Origin: Ancylobacter sonchi
Lineage (GTDB): Bacteria > Pseudomonadota > Alphaproteobacteria > Rhizobiales > Xanthobacteraceae
Length of the DNA stretch: 64,000 nt
Assembly: GCF_018390695.1 (NCBI RefSeq)
Contig: NZ_JAHBGF010000046.1
Coordinates: forward strand, 558,001 to 622,000
Direction: 5' to 3'
Translations under genes and position numbers: made by a program
Part shown: piece after piece, positions 27,635 through 37,218 of the stretch
Numbering within the stretch: the stretch's first letter is position 1
Layout: every line of letters begins with the position of its first letter
Notes under the pieces: generated by a model
Told to the model about the DNA's origin: nothing
Database searches by the model: none
What the model saw: the letters and a program-made list of their open reading frames with translations, nothing else

Positions 27635-28084
27635 TCATATGTGGTACATGAGGTCGGCGTCGGGGTTGCGGGCGAACGCCACCATCTCTTCCAGTGTCAT
27701 GCGATCGAGGATGTCGCTCATCGCGTCGCGCACCTTGCTCATGGTGACCTGAACGGCGCAGATCGCCAGATCCTCGCAGTCCTGGCAGGGCACGAAGGCG
27801 CTCTTCGAGGCGCAGTTGATCGGTGCCAGCGGCCCGTCCAGCGTGCGGATGATGTGCCCGACGCGAATCTCCTTCGGTGTCCGCGACAGCGCATAGCCGC
27901 CGCCCGGCCCCTTCTTGGAGCGCAGCATGCCGGCATTGCGCAATTCGAGCAGGATGGCGTCGAGAAATTTCTTCGGGATGTTGTTGGCGGCGGCGATTTC
28001 CGCGCCCATGGCGCTCTGTCCCTGGGGCAAGCCGGCGAGGAACAGCATCGCCTTGAGCCCGTACTTGCCCTTGTTGGTCAACAT
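27635..28084 (-). CDS. Rrf2-family transcriptional regulator with four cysteines
   Basis: A 149-residue DNA-binding protein. An N-terminal winged helix (about 1-80; [13 protein letters not shown], and a wing ending in GPGGGYAL) is followed by a C-terminal stretch with cysteines 91, 100, 103 and 109 (C-x8-C-x2-C-x5-C). Such cysteines may bind an iron-sulphur cluster or sense thiols, as in IscR, NsrR or CymR relatives, but the spacing differs from IscR. The ATG at 28084 matches where most family members begin; an in-frame ATG at 28132 would add 16 residues. It probably regulates its own operon through the palindrome at 28354-28380. Confidence 0.88.
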   Translation of the reverse strand: MLTNKGKYGLKAMLFLAGLPQGQSAMGAEIAAANNIPKKFLDAILLELRNAGMLRSKKGPGGGYALSRTPKEIRVGHIIRTLDGPLAPINCASKSAFVPCQDCEDLAICAVQVTMSKVRDAMSDILDRMTLEEMVAFARNPDADLMYHI

Positions 28085-28190
28085 CGCCGCTATGAATCCC
28101 GACAGGCCGGAGCGAATCCTCGGCTCCGGCATTTCTTCATAGATGATAGATCAAGCGGCTTTTTAAAGAGGGCGCAAGGGGGCAGGGCGT

Positions 28191-28337
28191 TCAGCGGGAC
28201 CCAGCGGAAGCGGTAATCGCCGTCGCCGGAGCCTCCGCCTCGCTGGCACCGGGATGCGCGAACAGCACCGCCGCGGCGATGGCGCCGTAGGCGAGTGCGA
28301 ACATCAGGGTGTGGCGATAGCGGACAATGCGGCTCAT
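28191..28337 (-). CDS. 48-residue small protein with one membrane or signal segment
   Basis: ATG at 28337 preceded by AGAGGAA at four bases, 48 codons, TGA at 28191-28193. The first 11 residues are basic (SRIVRYRH), then a hydrophobic helix (about 12-27), then an Ala/Glu/Thr-rich tail. It could be a single-span membrane protein or a secreted small protein. I do not recognise a family. It is the first gene behind the palindromic promoter and ends 58 bases before the longest Rrf2 start, so it is probably co-transcribed with the regulator and mgsA. Confidence 0.6.
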   Translation of the reverse strand: MSRIVRYRHTLMFALAYGAIAAAVLFAHPGASEAEAPATAITASAGSR

Positions 28338-28353
28338 GATTTCCTCTTGCCCT

Positions 28354-28384
28354 CATAGTCTATGGACACAATGGACTATGTAAA
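28354..28384 (-). promoter_or_regulatory. Palindromic operator overlapping a promoter
   Basis: CATAGTC (28354-28360) and GACTATG (28374-28380) are a perfect inverted repeat with 13 bases between. On the minus strand TTTACA (complement of 28379-28384) and TAGACT (complement of 28357-28362), spaced by 16, make a plausible -35/-10 pair, so a bound regulator would cover the promoter. The adjacent Rrf2 protein is the natural candidate. Confidence 0.5.
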
Positions 28385-28411
28385 GTGGGAAATCGGCTGA
28401 ATCACGAAAAT

Positions 28412-28427
28412 TTCCGCATTGGCGGAA
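28412..28427 (-). terminator. Short hairpin terminator after the helicase gene
   Basis: TTCCGC (28412-28417) pairs with GCGGAA (28422-28427) around ATTG. On the minus strand ATTTTCG follows. It lies 23 bases past the helicase stop in an AT-rich patch. The stem is short, so efficiency is doubtful. Confidence 0.5.
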
Positions 28428-28450
28428 TTAATTACATTATAATTGCGTGC

Positions 28451-29803
28451 TTATGATGAGTGAGGCGGGAAAGCCTCGGCTTCCGCCTCGAAGGCGGCGG
28501 CAAAGGCGGCGACGCGGCGGTCGATGCGTATGTCGCTGCCGCGCAGGGGGCGGACCAGCGACAGGCCTTCCAGCGAGCGGGCGCGGGAGAGGGCGACATA
28601 GGCCTGCCCTGCCGCGAAGGCGCCGGAATCGAAATCGATGCGCACGTCCTCCAGCGTCAGTCCCTGCGCCTTGTGCACGGTGATTGCCCAGGCGGGCACC
28701 AGTGGCAGCTGGGTATAGGTGCCGACCACCTTGGCCTCGACCTTGCCGGTCGCCTCGTCCCAGTCGTAGCGGATGCGCTCCCAGCTCACCCGCTCGATCT
28801 CGGCCACGCCGCCGGCGTCGAGCCGCACGAAGGCGCGGTCCGGCGCGAGGCCGATGACGGTGCCGACCGAGCCGTTGACCCATTGCCGCTCGGGGTCGTT
28901 GCGCACGGTCATGACGCGGGCGCCGACCTTGAGCAGCAGCGATTCCTGCACCGGCAGGCGGTCATTGGCGAGGTCGAATTCGCCCAGGCTCGCGCCCTCA
29001 TAGATGCGGCCGTCATCGGCGAGGCCTTCCAGGCCGCGACGGTTATAGGCGTCGACGCGGGCATTGGTGGGGGCGAGCACCACCGGGATGCGCCCCTCGC
29101 GATGCGGGCGGAAGCAGGCGTCGTTGATCGCCGCCACTGCATCGGCGACGAAGCGGCCGGAGCGCAGCGCGGCGAGATGCCCGACGAAGTACTCGTCCGA
29201 CTGGCGCCAGACCCGGGTGAAGGGCAGGCGGGCGACATGGGTCTCGCGCAGCACCCGGGCGTCGAAGGCGAACGGGCCCTCATAGCCGAGATGGCCGAGA
29301 ATCTCGCGCTCGGCCATCGGTACCACCGGGGGCAGCTGCAGGAAGTCGCCCACCAGCACCACCTGCACGCCGCCGAACGGCTCGGGCCGGCCGCGGGCGA
29401 TGCGCAGGCACCGGTCGACGGCGTCCAGCACGTCGGCGCGCACCATCGACACCTCGTCGATGACGAGGCGTTCGAGCTTCTTCATCAGCGTGCGCTTGGG
29501 CGAGCGGGGCCGGACCTGATCGGGATCGACGAGGCGCGGCGGCAGGCCGAAGAAGGAATGGATGGTCTGGCCGCCGAGCTGCAGCGCCGCCACGCCGGTG
29601 GGGGCGAGGAAGACCTGCCGCGCGCCGCCATGCTTGCGCAGCATGTGCAGGAAGGTGGTCTTGCCGGTGCCGGCGCCGCCCAGCACCATGGTCACCGGCG
29701 CCTGCTCGCGTAGCGTGGCGAGCGGCCGGGCGAAGTCGACCTCCCGGTCTGCCGACGGGTCGGCCGGTCGAATCGCTGTGCTGTCGGTAGCTGTCGTGTT
29801 CAT
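28451..29803 (-). CDS. Pif1/RecD-like superfamily 1 DNA helicase
   Basis: A 450-residue AAA/SF1 helicase. Walker A GGAGTGKTT (42-50), Walker B IDEVSM (about 113-118), GDFLQLPPV (motif III), and the C-terminal motifs AITVHKAQGLTLE and QAYVALSRAR define the Pif1/RecD-type 5'-3' helicases. It lacks the RecD N-terminal and accessory domains, being close to the minimal Pif1 core. It probably unwinds forked DNA or acts in recombination; the exact role is unknown. It stands alone on the minus strand. Confidence 0.88.
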   Translation of the reverse strand: MNTTATDSTAIRPADPSADREVDFARPLATLREQAPVTMVLGGAGTGKTTFLHMLRKHGGARQVFLAPTGVAALQLGGQTIHSFFGLPPRLVDPDQVRPRSPKRTLMKKLERLVIDEVSMVRADVLDAVDRCLRIARGRPEPFGGVQVVLVGDFLQLPPVVPMAEREILGHLGYEGPFAFDARVLRETHVARLPFTRVWRQSDEYFVGHLAALRSGRFVADAVAAINDACFRPHREGRIPVVLAPTNARVDAYNRRGLEGLADDGRIYEGASLGEFDLANDRLPVQESLLLKVGARVMTVRNDPERQWVNGSVGTVIGLAPDRAFVRLDAGGVAEIERVSWERIRYDWDEATGKVEAKVVGTYTQLPLVPAWAITVHKAQGLTLEDVRIDFDSGAFAAGQAYVALSRARSLEGLSLVRPLRGSDIRIDRRVAAFAAAFEAEAEAFPPHSS

Positions 29804-29867
29804 CGGTCCAATTGAGCACAGCTGGCGCCGCTGCCCAAATCCGGAGGCCGGGACCGGATCGCCGAAA

Positions 29868-30704
29868 TCAGTGCAGCTTGATCAGGGCGAGCCCGGCGAC
29901 GATGAGCGCCGCGCCGGCGAGACGGCTGGGACGCGGCGTCTCCTTCAGCAGGAATACCGCGATGACCGCGGCGAACAGCACGCTGGATTCCCGCACTGCC
30001 GAGACGAGGCCGATGGGCGCCCTGGTCATCGCCCAGATGGTGATCCAATAGGCCGAGAGCGACATCGCCCCGCCCAGCGCCCCCGGGCCAAGGAAGCCGA
30101 GCATCGGCCGCAGCGCTGCCGGCCGGTGGCGCAGCAGCGCGACGGTGAGCACGCAGGGACCTTCCAAGAGGAACAGCCAGGCGGAGTAGAGGTGCGGGCT
30201 GCCGGTGGTGCGGGCGCCCATGCCGTCGATGATCGAGTAGACGGCGATGGAGAGCGCGCAGGCGCTCGCGAGGAGGAGGGCGCGGATGTCGAGATGGCCC
30301 TTGCGCGGCCAGGCGATGGCCAGCACGCCGGCGGCGAGGATGGCGACGCCTATGACCCCTTGCCCGTCGATCGGCTCGCCGAGCAGCACCAGCGAGAACA
30401 GCGTGGTGATCAGCGGCGAGCCACCACGCGCCACCGGGTAGACGAAGCCCATATCGGCCCGCCGATAAGCGCCGGTCAGCGTCAGGTAGTAGACGAGATG
30501 CACGGCTATGGAGCCGGCGATCCACGGCCAGATATGGGCCGGCGGCGGCCCCATCCACACGGCGATCGGCAGGGCGATGACCGAGCAGGCACCGGTGATC
30601 AGCGCGACGGCGATGAACGGATCCAGTCGGATCTTTAAAAGGGCGTTCCAGCCCGCATGCATCGCGGCGGCGGCGATGACCGCCAGGAAGACGCTGGGTT
30701 CCAT
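29868..30704 (-). CDS. EamA/DMT-superfamily transporter
   Basis: A 278-residue inner-membrane protein with about ten predicted helices in two repeats. The N-terminal half carries the EamA pattern (MHAGWNALLK...), and GFVYPVARGGSPLITTLF and PIGLVSAVRESSVLFA are the paired conserved loops at the ends of each repeat. It is a metabolite or drug exporter of unknown substrate. The start at 30704 is an ATG. Nothing nearby identifies the cargo. Confidence 0.88.
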   Translation of the reverse strand: MEPSVFLAVIAAAAMHAGWNALLKIRLDPFIAVALITGACSVIALPIAVWMGPPPAHIWPWIAGSIAVHLVYYLTLTGAYRRADMGFVYPVARGGSPLITTLFSLVLLGEPIDGQGVIGVAILAAGVLAIAWPRKGHLDIRALLLASACALSIAVYSIIDGMGARTTGSPHLYSAWLFLLEGPCVLTVALLRHRPAALRPMLGFLGPGALGGAMSLSAYWITIWAMTRAPIGLVSAVRESSVLFAAVIAVFLLKETPRPSRLAGAALIVAGLALIKLH

Positions 30705-30744
30705 TCGGCGAGCGGCCTGCGGGGGAAGGCCGACCCCGATGGAC

Positions 30745-30780
30745 CGGCGGGCACGGTGATAGACGATTCCGTGCCCGCCG
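30745..30780. terminator. Perfect 12-bp hairpin after the aldehyde dehydrogenase gene
   Basis: CGGCGGGCACGG (30745-30756) pairs with CCGTGCCCGCCG (30769-30780), with a 12-base loop. It lies just past the aldehyde dehydrogenase stop, before the EamA start. No T-run follows on the minus strand. Confidence 0.45.
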
Positions 30781-30802
30781 CCGAGCTTTTATGACAGTAC
30801 CG

Positions 30803-32260
30803 TCACACCGCGAAGCGGGTGACGAACTTGGTGTTCACATAGGCTTCCATGGCCTCTGTGCCGCCTTCCGAGCCGTAGCCGGAATCCTTGATGCCGCCGA
30901 ACGGCACCTCGGGAAGGGCGAGGCCGTGATGGTTGATCGAGATCATGCCGCTCTCCACCCGACGCGAGAACTCCTCGGCGGTGGCGGAAGAGGTGGTGTA
31001 GGCATAGGCCGCAAGGCCGTAGGGCAGGCGGTTGGCCTCGGCGATCACCGCCTCGGTCGAGGTGAAGGGCTGGATCGGCACCAGCGGGCCGAACGGCTCC
31101 TCGTTGAGGATGCGCGCATCCGGGGAGAGATCGGTCAGCACGGTCGGCTCGAAGAAATAGCCCTTGTTGCCGATGCGCGAGCCGCCGGTGCGCAGCGTGG
31201 CGCCCTTCTGCACCGCGTCGGCGGTGAGCGCCTCCATGGCGTCGATACGGCGGGAATTGACCAGCGGGCCCATGCGCACGCCCTCATCGAGGCCGTTGCC
31301 GACCTTCATGCCCTTCACCGCTTCGGTGAAGCCGTCGACGAACTTGTCGTAGAGGTTCTCGTGCACCAGGAAGCGGGTGGGCGAGACGCAGACCTGGCCG
31401 GCATTGCGGAACTTGGCGCCGGACAGCAGCTTCACCGCATGGTCGAGGTCGGCATCCTCGAACACCACCGCCGGGGCATGGCCGCCGAGCTCCATGGTGA
31501 CGCGCTTCATATGCGCGCCGGCGAGCGCCGCCAGCTGCTTGCCGACCACGGTGGAGCCGGTGAAGGTGATCTTCTTCACCACCGGATGCGGGATGAGATA
31601 GTTGGAGATCTCGGCTGGCACGCCGAATACCAGATTGATCACGCCGGCCGGCACGCCGGCATCCTGATAGGCCTTGAACAGCTCGGCACAGGAAGCGGGG
31701 GTGTCTTCCGGCCCCTTGAGGATGATCGAGCAGCCGGCGGCGAGCGCGGCGGAGGCCTTGCGGACCGCCTGGTTGATCGGGAAGTTCCACGGCGTGAAGG
31801 CGGCGACGACGCCGACCGGCTCGCGCACCACCACCTGGTGGATGTTCTCGGCGCGGGGCGCGATCACGCGGCCATACTGCCGGCGGCCTTCCTCGGCGAA
31901 CCAGTCGATGATGTCGGCGGCGGCCAGCGTCTCGACGCGGGCCTCGGCGAGCGGCTTGCCCTGCTCCATGGTCATGATGCGCGAGATGGTCTCGGCGCGC
32001 TCGCGCAGGATCTCGGCGGCCTTGCGCATGATCTTGTAGCGCTCATGCGCCGGCACGCGCTTCCAGGTCGCGAAGCCCTTCTCCGCCGCCGCGAGGGCGT
32101 CGTCGAGATCGGCGGTCGAGGCATGGGCGAGGGTGCCGATAACCTCTTCCGTCGCCGGATCGACGATCGGCTGGCTGGCGGGCGCGCCGCCGTGACGCGA
32201 GCCTTCGCGCCATACGCCATCGATGAAAAGCAGGACGTCGGGATAGGAAACCGTGGACAT
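30803..32260 (-). CDS. NAD-dependent aldehyde dehydrogenase (succinate-semialdehyde type)
   Basis: A 485-residue aldehyde dehydrogenase. The catalytic cysteine is C291 ([12 protein letters not shown]) and the general base E257 (MELGGHAP); TPWNFPINQ, the FTGST motif (233-237) and EPFGPL are complete. It belongs to the GabD-like clade, but its residues differ from the second enzyme at 46956 and the substrate is uncertain. ATG 32260 has GAGG upstream. It is a single-gene unit. Confidence 0.88.
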   Translation of the reverse strand: MSTVSYPDVLLFIDGVWREGSRHGGAPASQPIVDPATEEVIGTLAHASTADLDDALAAAEKGFATWKRVPAHERYKIMRKAAEILRERAETISRIMTMEQGKPLAEARVETLAAADIIDWFAEEGRRQYGRVIAPRAENIHQVVVREPVGVVAAFTPWNFPINQAVRKASAALAAGCSIILKGPEDTPASCAELFKAYQDAGVPAGVINLVFGVPAEISNYLIPHPVVKKITFTGSTVVGKQLAALAGAHMKRVTMELGGHAPAVVFEDADLDHAVKLLSGAKFRNAGQVCVSPTRFLVHENLYDKFVDGFTEAVKGMKVGNGLDEGVRMGPLVNSRRIDAMEALTADAVQKGATLRTGGSRIGNKGYFFEPTVLTDLSPDARILNEEPFGPLVPIQPFTSTEAVIAEANRLPYGLAAYAYTTSSATAEEFSRRVESGMISINHHGLALPEVPFGGIKDSGYGSEGGTEAMEAYVNTKFVTRFAV

Positions 32261-32496
32261 GGGAACCTCGTGCAAGAACAGGCGCCGACGTGAAAAATGC
32301 CCGGGCGGGGCTACGGGGCGTCGCGGTATCCCACACCTAATCGCCCGACCGCCCGGTTGGAAGGGCCGAATGCGCGATTGGATCCGGGATCTGCGCGGCA
32401 CGGTTGTTCATTCATGCGGGAACCGGGAGCGGCGATGGGCGTTGGCCGGCAGTGGGCGTGGCCCGGTCTTCCATTTTCACTCTCCGATGGGGGCTC

Positions 32497-32697
32497 ATGA
32501 ACAGCAACCGCACCGGTCACGATGACCCGCCGGCCGATCGGGCACCGGCAGTTCGCCAGGCAGGAAGCCGCCGGGCTGGAGATCGCCGCCGCTGGTGGCA
32601 GCGCAGCTGGGGCGCGGCGCTGATGCTTGCCGGTGCCGCCCTGCTGATGGGGCTGGTGCTGACGGTCTGGAGCGAGGCGGCGTTGTTCGGCGGATAG
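32497..32697 (+). CDS. Small single-span membrane protein, hypothetical
   Basis: A 66-residue frame with ATG at 32497 and a GGGGG run upstream. Residues 1-38 are polar and very arginine-rich (RRRWWQRSW), followed by one hydrophobic helix (about 39-58) and a short tail. The basic stretch before the helix fits the positive-inside rule for an inner-membrane protein. It is convergent with ftsK and shares a strong terminator with it. No family is recognised. Confidence 0.5.
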   Translation: MNSNRTGHDDPPADRAPAVRQAGSRRAGDRRRWWQRSWGAALMLAGAALLMGLVLTVWSEAALFGG

Positions 32698-32743
32698 GCT
32701 CCGCCCGGCCCCACGCCCGGCCCCCACGCCGGCCCGGAATCGA

Positions 32744-32776
32744 AAAGGGCTCCGGCCAGATCAGCCGGAGCCCTTT
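32744..32776. terminator. Bidirectional terminator between ftsK and a small gene
   Basis: AAAGGGCTCCGGC (32744-32756) pairs perfectly with GCCGGAGCCCTTT (32764-32776), loop of seven. Short T-runs follow on both strands (TTTT on the minus strand), so it can end both converging transcripts. Confidence 0.85.
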
Positions 32777-32810
32777 CTCATGTTGCGGGTGCGGGCGATG
32801 AAGCGCCGGA

Positions 32811-35669
32811 TCAGTGACCCGAGTGGCCGCCCGCGATGATCTCGCGCTTGCCGGCATGGTTGGCCGGGCCGACCAGACCCTCGTTTTCCATGCGCTCCAT
32901 GATCGAGGCGGCACGGTTGTAGCCGATCTGCAGGCGGCGCTGGATGTAGCTGGTCGAGGCCTTGCGGTCGCGCATGACCACCGCCACCGCCTGATCGTAG
33001 AGCTCGCCCGGCTCGGAGCCCATGGCGGTGGCGTCGAATACCGCCACGTCCCCGCTCGCCGCCGGCGGAGCCTCTTCGTCGTCTTCCGCCGTGACCTCGT
33101 CGAGATAGTCCGGCCGGCCCTGCGCCTTCAGGTGCTCGACGACGCGCTCGACCTCCTGGTCGGAGACGAACGGGCCGTGCACGCGCGAGATGCGCCCGCC
33201 GCCGGCCATGTAGAGCATGTCGCCCTGGCCGAGCAGCTGCTCGGCGCCCATCTCGCCGAGGATGGTGCGACTGTCGATCTTCGAGGTCACCTGGAAGGAG
33301 ATGCGGGTCGGGAAGTTGGCCTTGATGGTGCCGGTGATGACGTCGACCGAGGGACGCTGCGTCGCCATGATCAGGTGGATGCCGGCGGCGCGGGCCATCT
33401 GGGCGAGGCGCTGGATGGCGCCTTCGATGTCCTTGCCGGCGACCATCATCAGGTCGGCCATCTCGTCGACGACGATGACGATGTAGGGGAGGGGCGAGAG
33501 ATCCATGATCTCTTCCTCTTCCATCATCTCGCCGGTCTCGCGGTCGAAGCCCTTCTGCACGGTGCGGGTGATGATCTCGCCCTTGGCCGCTGCTTCCACG
33601 ACACGGGCGTTGAAGCCGTCGATGTTGCGCACGCCGAGGCGGCTCATCTTCTTGTAGCGCTCCTCCATCTCGCGCACCGCCCATTTGAGGGCGACGATCG
33701 CCTTCTTCGGGTCGGTGACGACAGGGGTGAGCAGGTGCGGGATGCCCTCATAGACCGAGAGCTCCAGCATCTTCGGGTCGATCATGATCAACCGGCACTG
33801 GTCCGGGCGGTGCCGGTAGAGCAGGCTGAGGATCATGGTGTTGATGGCGACCGACTTGCCCGAGCCGGTGGTGCCGGCGACCAGCAGATGCGGCATGCGG
33901 GCGAGATCGACGATGACCGGCTCGCCGCCGATGGTCTTGCCCAGCGCGATGCCGAGCTTGGCCTTGGCCGCCTCGAACTCATGGCTGGACAGCATCTCGC
34001 GCAGCCACACCGTCTCGCGGCGCTGGTTCGGCAGCTCGATGCCGATGACGTTGCGCCCTTCCACCACCGCGACGCGGGCGGAAATGGCGCTCATCGAGCG
34101 GGAGATGTCGGCGGACAGGCCGATGACGCGGCTAGACTTGATGCCGGGCGCCGGCTCCAGCTCATACAGCGTCACCACCGGGCCGGGATTGGCGTCGATG
34201 ATCTCGCCGCGCACGCCGAAATCATGCAGCACCTGCTGGAGCTTCACCGAGTTGCGCTCGAGGAACTCTTCCGACAGCTCGTAGTCCGGCTCCACTTCCG
34301 GCGGGACGGTGAGCAGCTCGAGCGGCGGCAGGTCGTAGCCATACGCCGCCGGCACGGGGACCGGGAGCGGGGCCGGCTTTGCGGGCCGTTCCGCGGCCGC
34401 TGCCGGCTGGACGGCGACCGGCGCGGGGGCCTGCGGAGCCTGAGCCCGCGGCGCCGGGGCTTCCGGGTGTGGCGTGGGGACCGCGGCGGCGATGGCGAAG
34501 GCCGGCCAGGAAAACGTCACGGCGGCGCCGCCCAGGGCATAGGGAGCGTCGAAGGCGGCGGCGAGGTCGCGCGTCGCCGCTTCCGGCGCCGGCGCGACGG
34601 CGGCCAGCATTTCCTGGATCGGCGTGCTCTCGACGATCACCGCTTCCGGGGACGCGGCGACAGCCGCTTCGTCGACGATCTCCTCGTCGATGCTGTCGTC
34701 TTCGTCGATGTCGTCGAACTCGTCCTCGTCCAGTTCGTCATATGCCAGTTCGTCGTCAGCCTCGGCGAGCGCTTCGAGCGCGTCGTCCTCCGCCTCAGCC
34801 GTCTGGATCGCGGCCGAAGCCGGTTCGGCCGGGAGATCCTGCTCGACTTCGACGATCGCCGGGGTCGGCGCATCGATCGCCATGTCCTGATGCGCCGGCA
34901 CCACCGGCGGCTCCGCCCAGCCGAGCTGGATCAGCCCGGCGATGCGCTGGATGGAATTGGGCAGGCCCTCGCCGGCGTGCGGCTCGAAGCTGGCGGTGAC
35001 TACCGGCGTCGGCGCGCTCGGCGCGGCGACAGGTTCGGGCGCCGTCGTGGCGACCTGCGCGGGTTCCGGCGCGGCGGCGGCCGGCATCTGGCTGTTGGGC
35101 GTGGCGGGCTGGAGAACCGGCGCGGCGGGCGGCCGGCGCGGCGGCACCAGCAGCGCGGGCGGGCGCGCCACGGCCGGCGCTGCCGTGCCTTCGACGGCAG
35201 GAGCCTCAACCGGAGCGGCCGCCACCGGAGCGGGTTCCGGCGCCGGCGGCTGGCGCAGCAGATAGTCCGGCGTGCGGGTGAAGCGAGTATTGGGCGGCAT
35301 GCTGAAGGGCTGCAGCCAGCTTGGGATCACCACGCGCGAGCCGGGAGCAACCGCGGGCACGGGATTGCCGGCATAGGCGGGCTCGCGCAGCGGCGCGGGA
35401 TCGCGGCGCGCGCTGGTGTTGGGGTAGCCCGCGGTAGCCGGCCTGGACGCCATGCGGCTGGCCGGCTCGGCGAGCGGCGCGCCGGCATAAAGCGAGGGCG
35501 CCGGCAGGGTGGAGCCGGGGCCGCCTGCCGGGTTTTTCACCTGGGGCGGCGGCGGCGCGTTCAGCTTGTGATTGGCGCGCGAGACCAGGCGCGCGGCGCG
35601 CGCGGCATCATCGCTCGCGTGAGTGGATGGGGAACCATTCCGATCGGAAGGACGATCCGGGAAACGCAT
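32811..35669 (-). CDS. ftsK: DNA translocase FtsK, form without N-terminal membrane domain
   Basis: A 952-residue protein. The first about 440 residues are Pro/Ala-rich linker with a strongly acidic block (near 275-320); I see no membrane helices, although FtsK usually carries four. Then come the alpha/beta motor (Walker A GTTGSGKS at 599-606, Walker B VVDEMAD near 734-740) and the gamma DNA-reading domain (about 885-945, with [19 protein letters not shown]). It pumps DNA toward the chromosome dimer site at division. Some Hyphomicrobiales keep a second FtsK with membrane anchors elsewhere. A very long open frame antisense to it is a GC artefact. Confidence 0.92.
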   Translation of the reverse strand: MRFPDRPSDRNGSPSTHASDDAARAARLVSRANHKLNAPPPPQVKNPAGGPGSTLPAPSLYAGAPLAEPASRMASRPATAGYPNTSARRDPAPLREPAYAGNPVPAVAPGSRVVIPSWLQPFSMPPNTRFTRTPDYLLRQPPAPEPAPVAAAPVEAPAVEGTAAPAVARPPALLVPPRRPPAAPVLQPATPNSQMPAAAAPEPAQVATTAPEPVAAPSAPTPVVTASFEPHAGEGLPNSIQRIAGLIQLGWAEPPVVPAHQDMAIDAPTPAIVEVEQDLPAEPASAAIQTAEAEDDALEALAEADDELAYDELDEDEFDDIDEDDSIDEEIVDEAAVAASPEAVIVESTPIQEMLAAVAPAPEAATRDLAAAFDAPYALGGAAVTFSWPAFAIAAAVPTPHPEAPAPRAQAPQAPAPVAVQPAAAAERPAKPAPLPVPVPAAYGYDLPPLELLTVPPEVEPDYELSEEFLERNSVKLQQVLHDFGVRGEIIDANPGPVVTLYELEPAPGIKSSRVIGLSADISRSMSAISARVAVVEGRNVIGIELPNQRRETVWLREMLSSHEFEAAKAKLGIALGKTIGGEPVIVDLARMPHLLVAGTTGSGKSVAINTMILSLLYRHRPDQCRLIMIDPKMLELSVYEGIPHLLTPVVTDPKKAIVALKWAVREMEERYKKMSRLGVRNIDGFNARVVEAAAKGEIITRTVQKGFDRETGEMMEEEEIMDLSPLPYIVIVVDEMADLMMVAGKDIEGAIQRLAQMARAAGIHLIMATQRPSVDVITGTIKANFPTRISFQVTSKIDSRTILGEMGAEQLLGQGDMLYMAGGGRISRVHGPFVSDQEVERVVEHLKAQGRPDYLDEVTAEDDEEAPPAASGDVAVFDATAMGSEPGELYDQAVAVVMRDRKASTSYIQRRLQIGYNRAASIMERMENEGLVGPANHAGKREIIAGGHSGH

Positions 35670-35828
35670 GAGCCGCCAAACCTGTGCCGCTGGAACCGTG
35701 ACGGACTGCCGATGGCGGTCCGCTATTCAACTGGCTTCAGGCATAGAAGATCAGCGTTAATGAAGCGTTTGGCGCCGGCGCTTTCCCCAGCGGGTGATGC
35801 GCCGGCGCCACGCCGATGCGGTGGCCGA

Positions 35829-36149
35829 TCAGGCCGGCAGGCCGAGCGTGGCGCGGATTTCCGGCGCCATCAGGCCGTGGGTCTCCGGGTGCTTGATCAT
35901 GTAGCGGCCGAACACCGAGCAGCGCGGGATCACCGACAGGTGCCGTTCGCGGGCGCTGGCGAGGCCGGCCTCCACCAGCCGGGTGGCGATGCCGCGCCCG
36001 CCGAGCTCCGGCGGCACCTCGGTGTGGGTGAAGATGATGTGGTCCGGCGCCAGAATATATTGGGCGATGGCGAGATGCCCGTCGATCTCGATCTCGAACC
36101 GATCCTTGGCGCGGTTGTCGCGGACCGGGATTTCGCCGTTCATGCTCAT
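35829..36149 (-). CDS. GNAT-like small acetyltransferase (NATD1/YjdJ type)
   Basis: A 106-residue protein with the short GNAT fold. IFTHTEVPPELGGRGIATRLVEAGL gives the acetyl-CoA loop (G-x-G-I-A), and IPRCSVFGRYMIKHPE follows, matching the NATD1/YjdJ-like group (Pfam Acetyltransf_CG). The substrate is unknown. The start ATG 36149 is followed by a second ATG at 36143. It is divergent from the nitroreductase gene across 272 bases. Confidence 0.85.
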   Translation of the reverse strand: MSMNGEIPVRDNRAKDRFEIEIDGHLAIAQYILAPDHIIFTHTEVPPELGGRGIATRLVEAGLASARERHLSVIPRCSVFGRYMIKHPETHGLMAPEIRATLGLPA

Positions 36150-36421
36150 CTCATGCTCCTTGGAGGTTGTGCCCCGTTTTCGGGATTTGTCCGCGTTGGG
36201 TTAAGCGCGACATGGGATATTGTCGACCAAAACCGCTCCGCCGTCGCCCCCTCGGCGAAATGAAATCTTTGTACAAGCGACGGGGCGCCGGCGCGGGGCG
36301 GGCGGACGGTCGTTTGACCAGGCCCGGTTTTGACCAAGGCCGGGCGGCTGGGCTATGCCGGGTCCGTCGTCAACCTCCGCGGACGGCCGGGGTTCCCGCG
36401 GTGCCAGTCTGGAGGATCGCC

Positions 36422-37054
36422 ATGTCCGACATCACGTTGCAAGCCCTGCTCGTGCCGCCCGAGCCGCAGTTGCTCGCCGCCATGGCGCGCCGACGCTCGG
36501 TGCCGCCGGCGGCGCTGGTCGCGCCGGCGCCCTCGGACGAGCAGTTGCGCGACATGCTCGCCCTTGCGCTGCGGGTGCCCGATCACGGCCTGCGCGAGCC
36601 CTGGCGCTTCGTGATCATCGCCGGGGAGGCGCGGGCGGAGCTCGGTCGCGGCCTCGCCCCGCTCTATCGCGCCGCGAACCCGCAGATGGATGCGGCGAAG
36701 CGCGAGAAGTTCGCCGGCATCATGGAGCGGCTGTTCCTGTCCGCCCCGATGGCGGTGGCGGTGATCAGCCGTCCCGACCGCAATTGCGCCATACCGGTCT
36801 TCGAGCAGGAGCTCTCGGCTGGCGCGGTGTGCATGAACCTGCTGCATGCGGCGCAGGCCTCGGGATTCGGCGCCATGTGGGTGACCGGCTGGGCGGCGAC
36901 CAACCCCGATGCCGCCGCGCTGATCGGCACGCGGGACGGCGAGAAGATCGCCGGCATCGTCCATCTCGGCACCGCCGCCAGCGTGCCGCCCGAACGTCCC
37001 CGGCCCGACGTGGCGGCGCTGACCAGCGCCTGGGCGCCCGCTTCAGGCGCCTGA
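36422..37054 (+). CDS. Nitroreductase family oxidoreductase (YdjA-like)
   Basis: A 210-residue flavoenzyme. RRRSVPP near residue 22, ALRVPDHGLREPWRFVII (motif for FMN phosphate) and GWAATNPDAAALIG fit the YdjA-type nitroreductase family, a minimal FMN-dependent form that uses NAD(P)H. Natural substrates are unknown. ATG 36422 has a clear GGAGGA at six bases, so I place the start there and not at upstream in-frame codons. It is convergent with glnII and shares its terminator. Confidence 0.9.
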   Translation: MSDITLQALLVPPEPQLLAAMARRRSVPPAALVAPAPSDEQLRDMLALALRVPDHGLREPWRFVIIAGEARAELGRGLAPLYRAANPQMDAAKREKFAGIMERLFLSAPMAVAVISRPDRNCAIPVFEQELSAGAVCMNLLHAAQASGFGAMWVTGWAATNPDAAALIGTRDGEKIAGIVHLGTAASVPPERPRPDVAALTSAWAPASGA

Positions 37055-37138
37055 GGGCCGGTCGCCCGCGGTACGGGCGCCGCTTCCGATACGAGACACG
37101 GTAGCCGGGGCCTCCGGAAAGCAAAGGCCGCTGAAAGC

Positions 37139-37174
37139 AAAAGCCCGGCGCGCCGTTCGGGCGCACCGGGCTTT
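37139..37174. terminator. Bidirectional terminator between the nitroreductase gene and glnII
   Basis: AAAGCCCGG (37140-37148) pairs with CCGGGCTTT (37166-37174), and the inner GCGCC pairs with GGCGC after one mismatch. On the minus strand it ends in GGGCTTTTGC. It lies 45 bases beyond the glnII stop. Confidence 0.8.
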
Positions 37175-37218
37175 CGAAAGATCGCGGCGCAGCGGACGAG
37201 GCCCGCTGCGCCGGAAGA

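Noticed and set aside
32814..36263. A 1149-codon open frame antisense to ftsK
   Set aside because: It is opposite a well-supported gene, has Arg/Gly/His-rich low-complexity composition and no domain. High GC removes stop codons from antisense frames.
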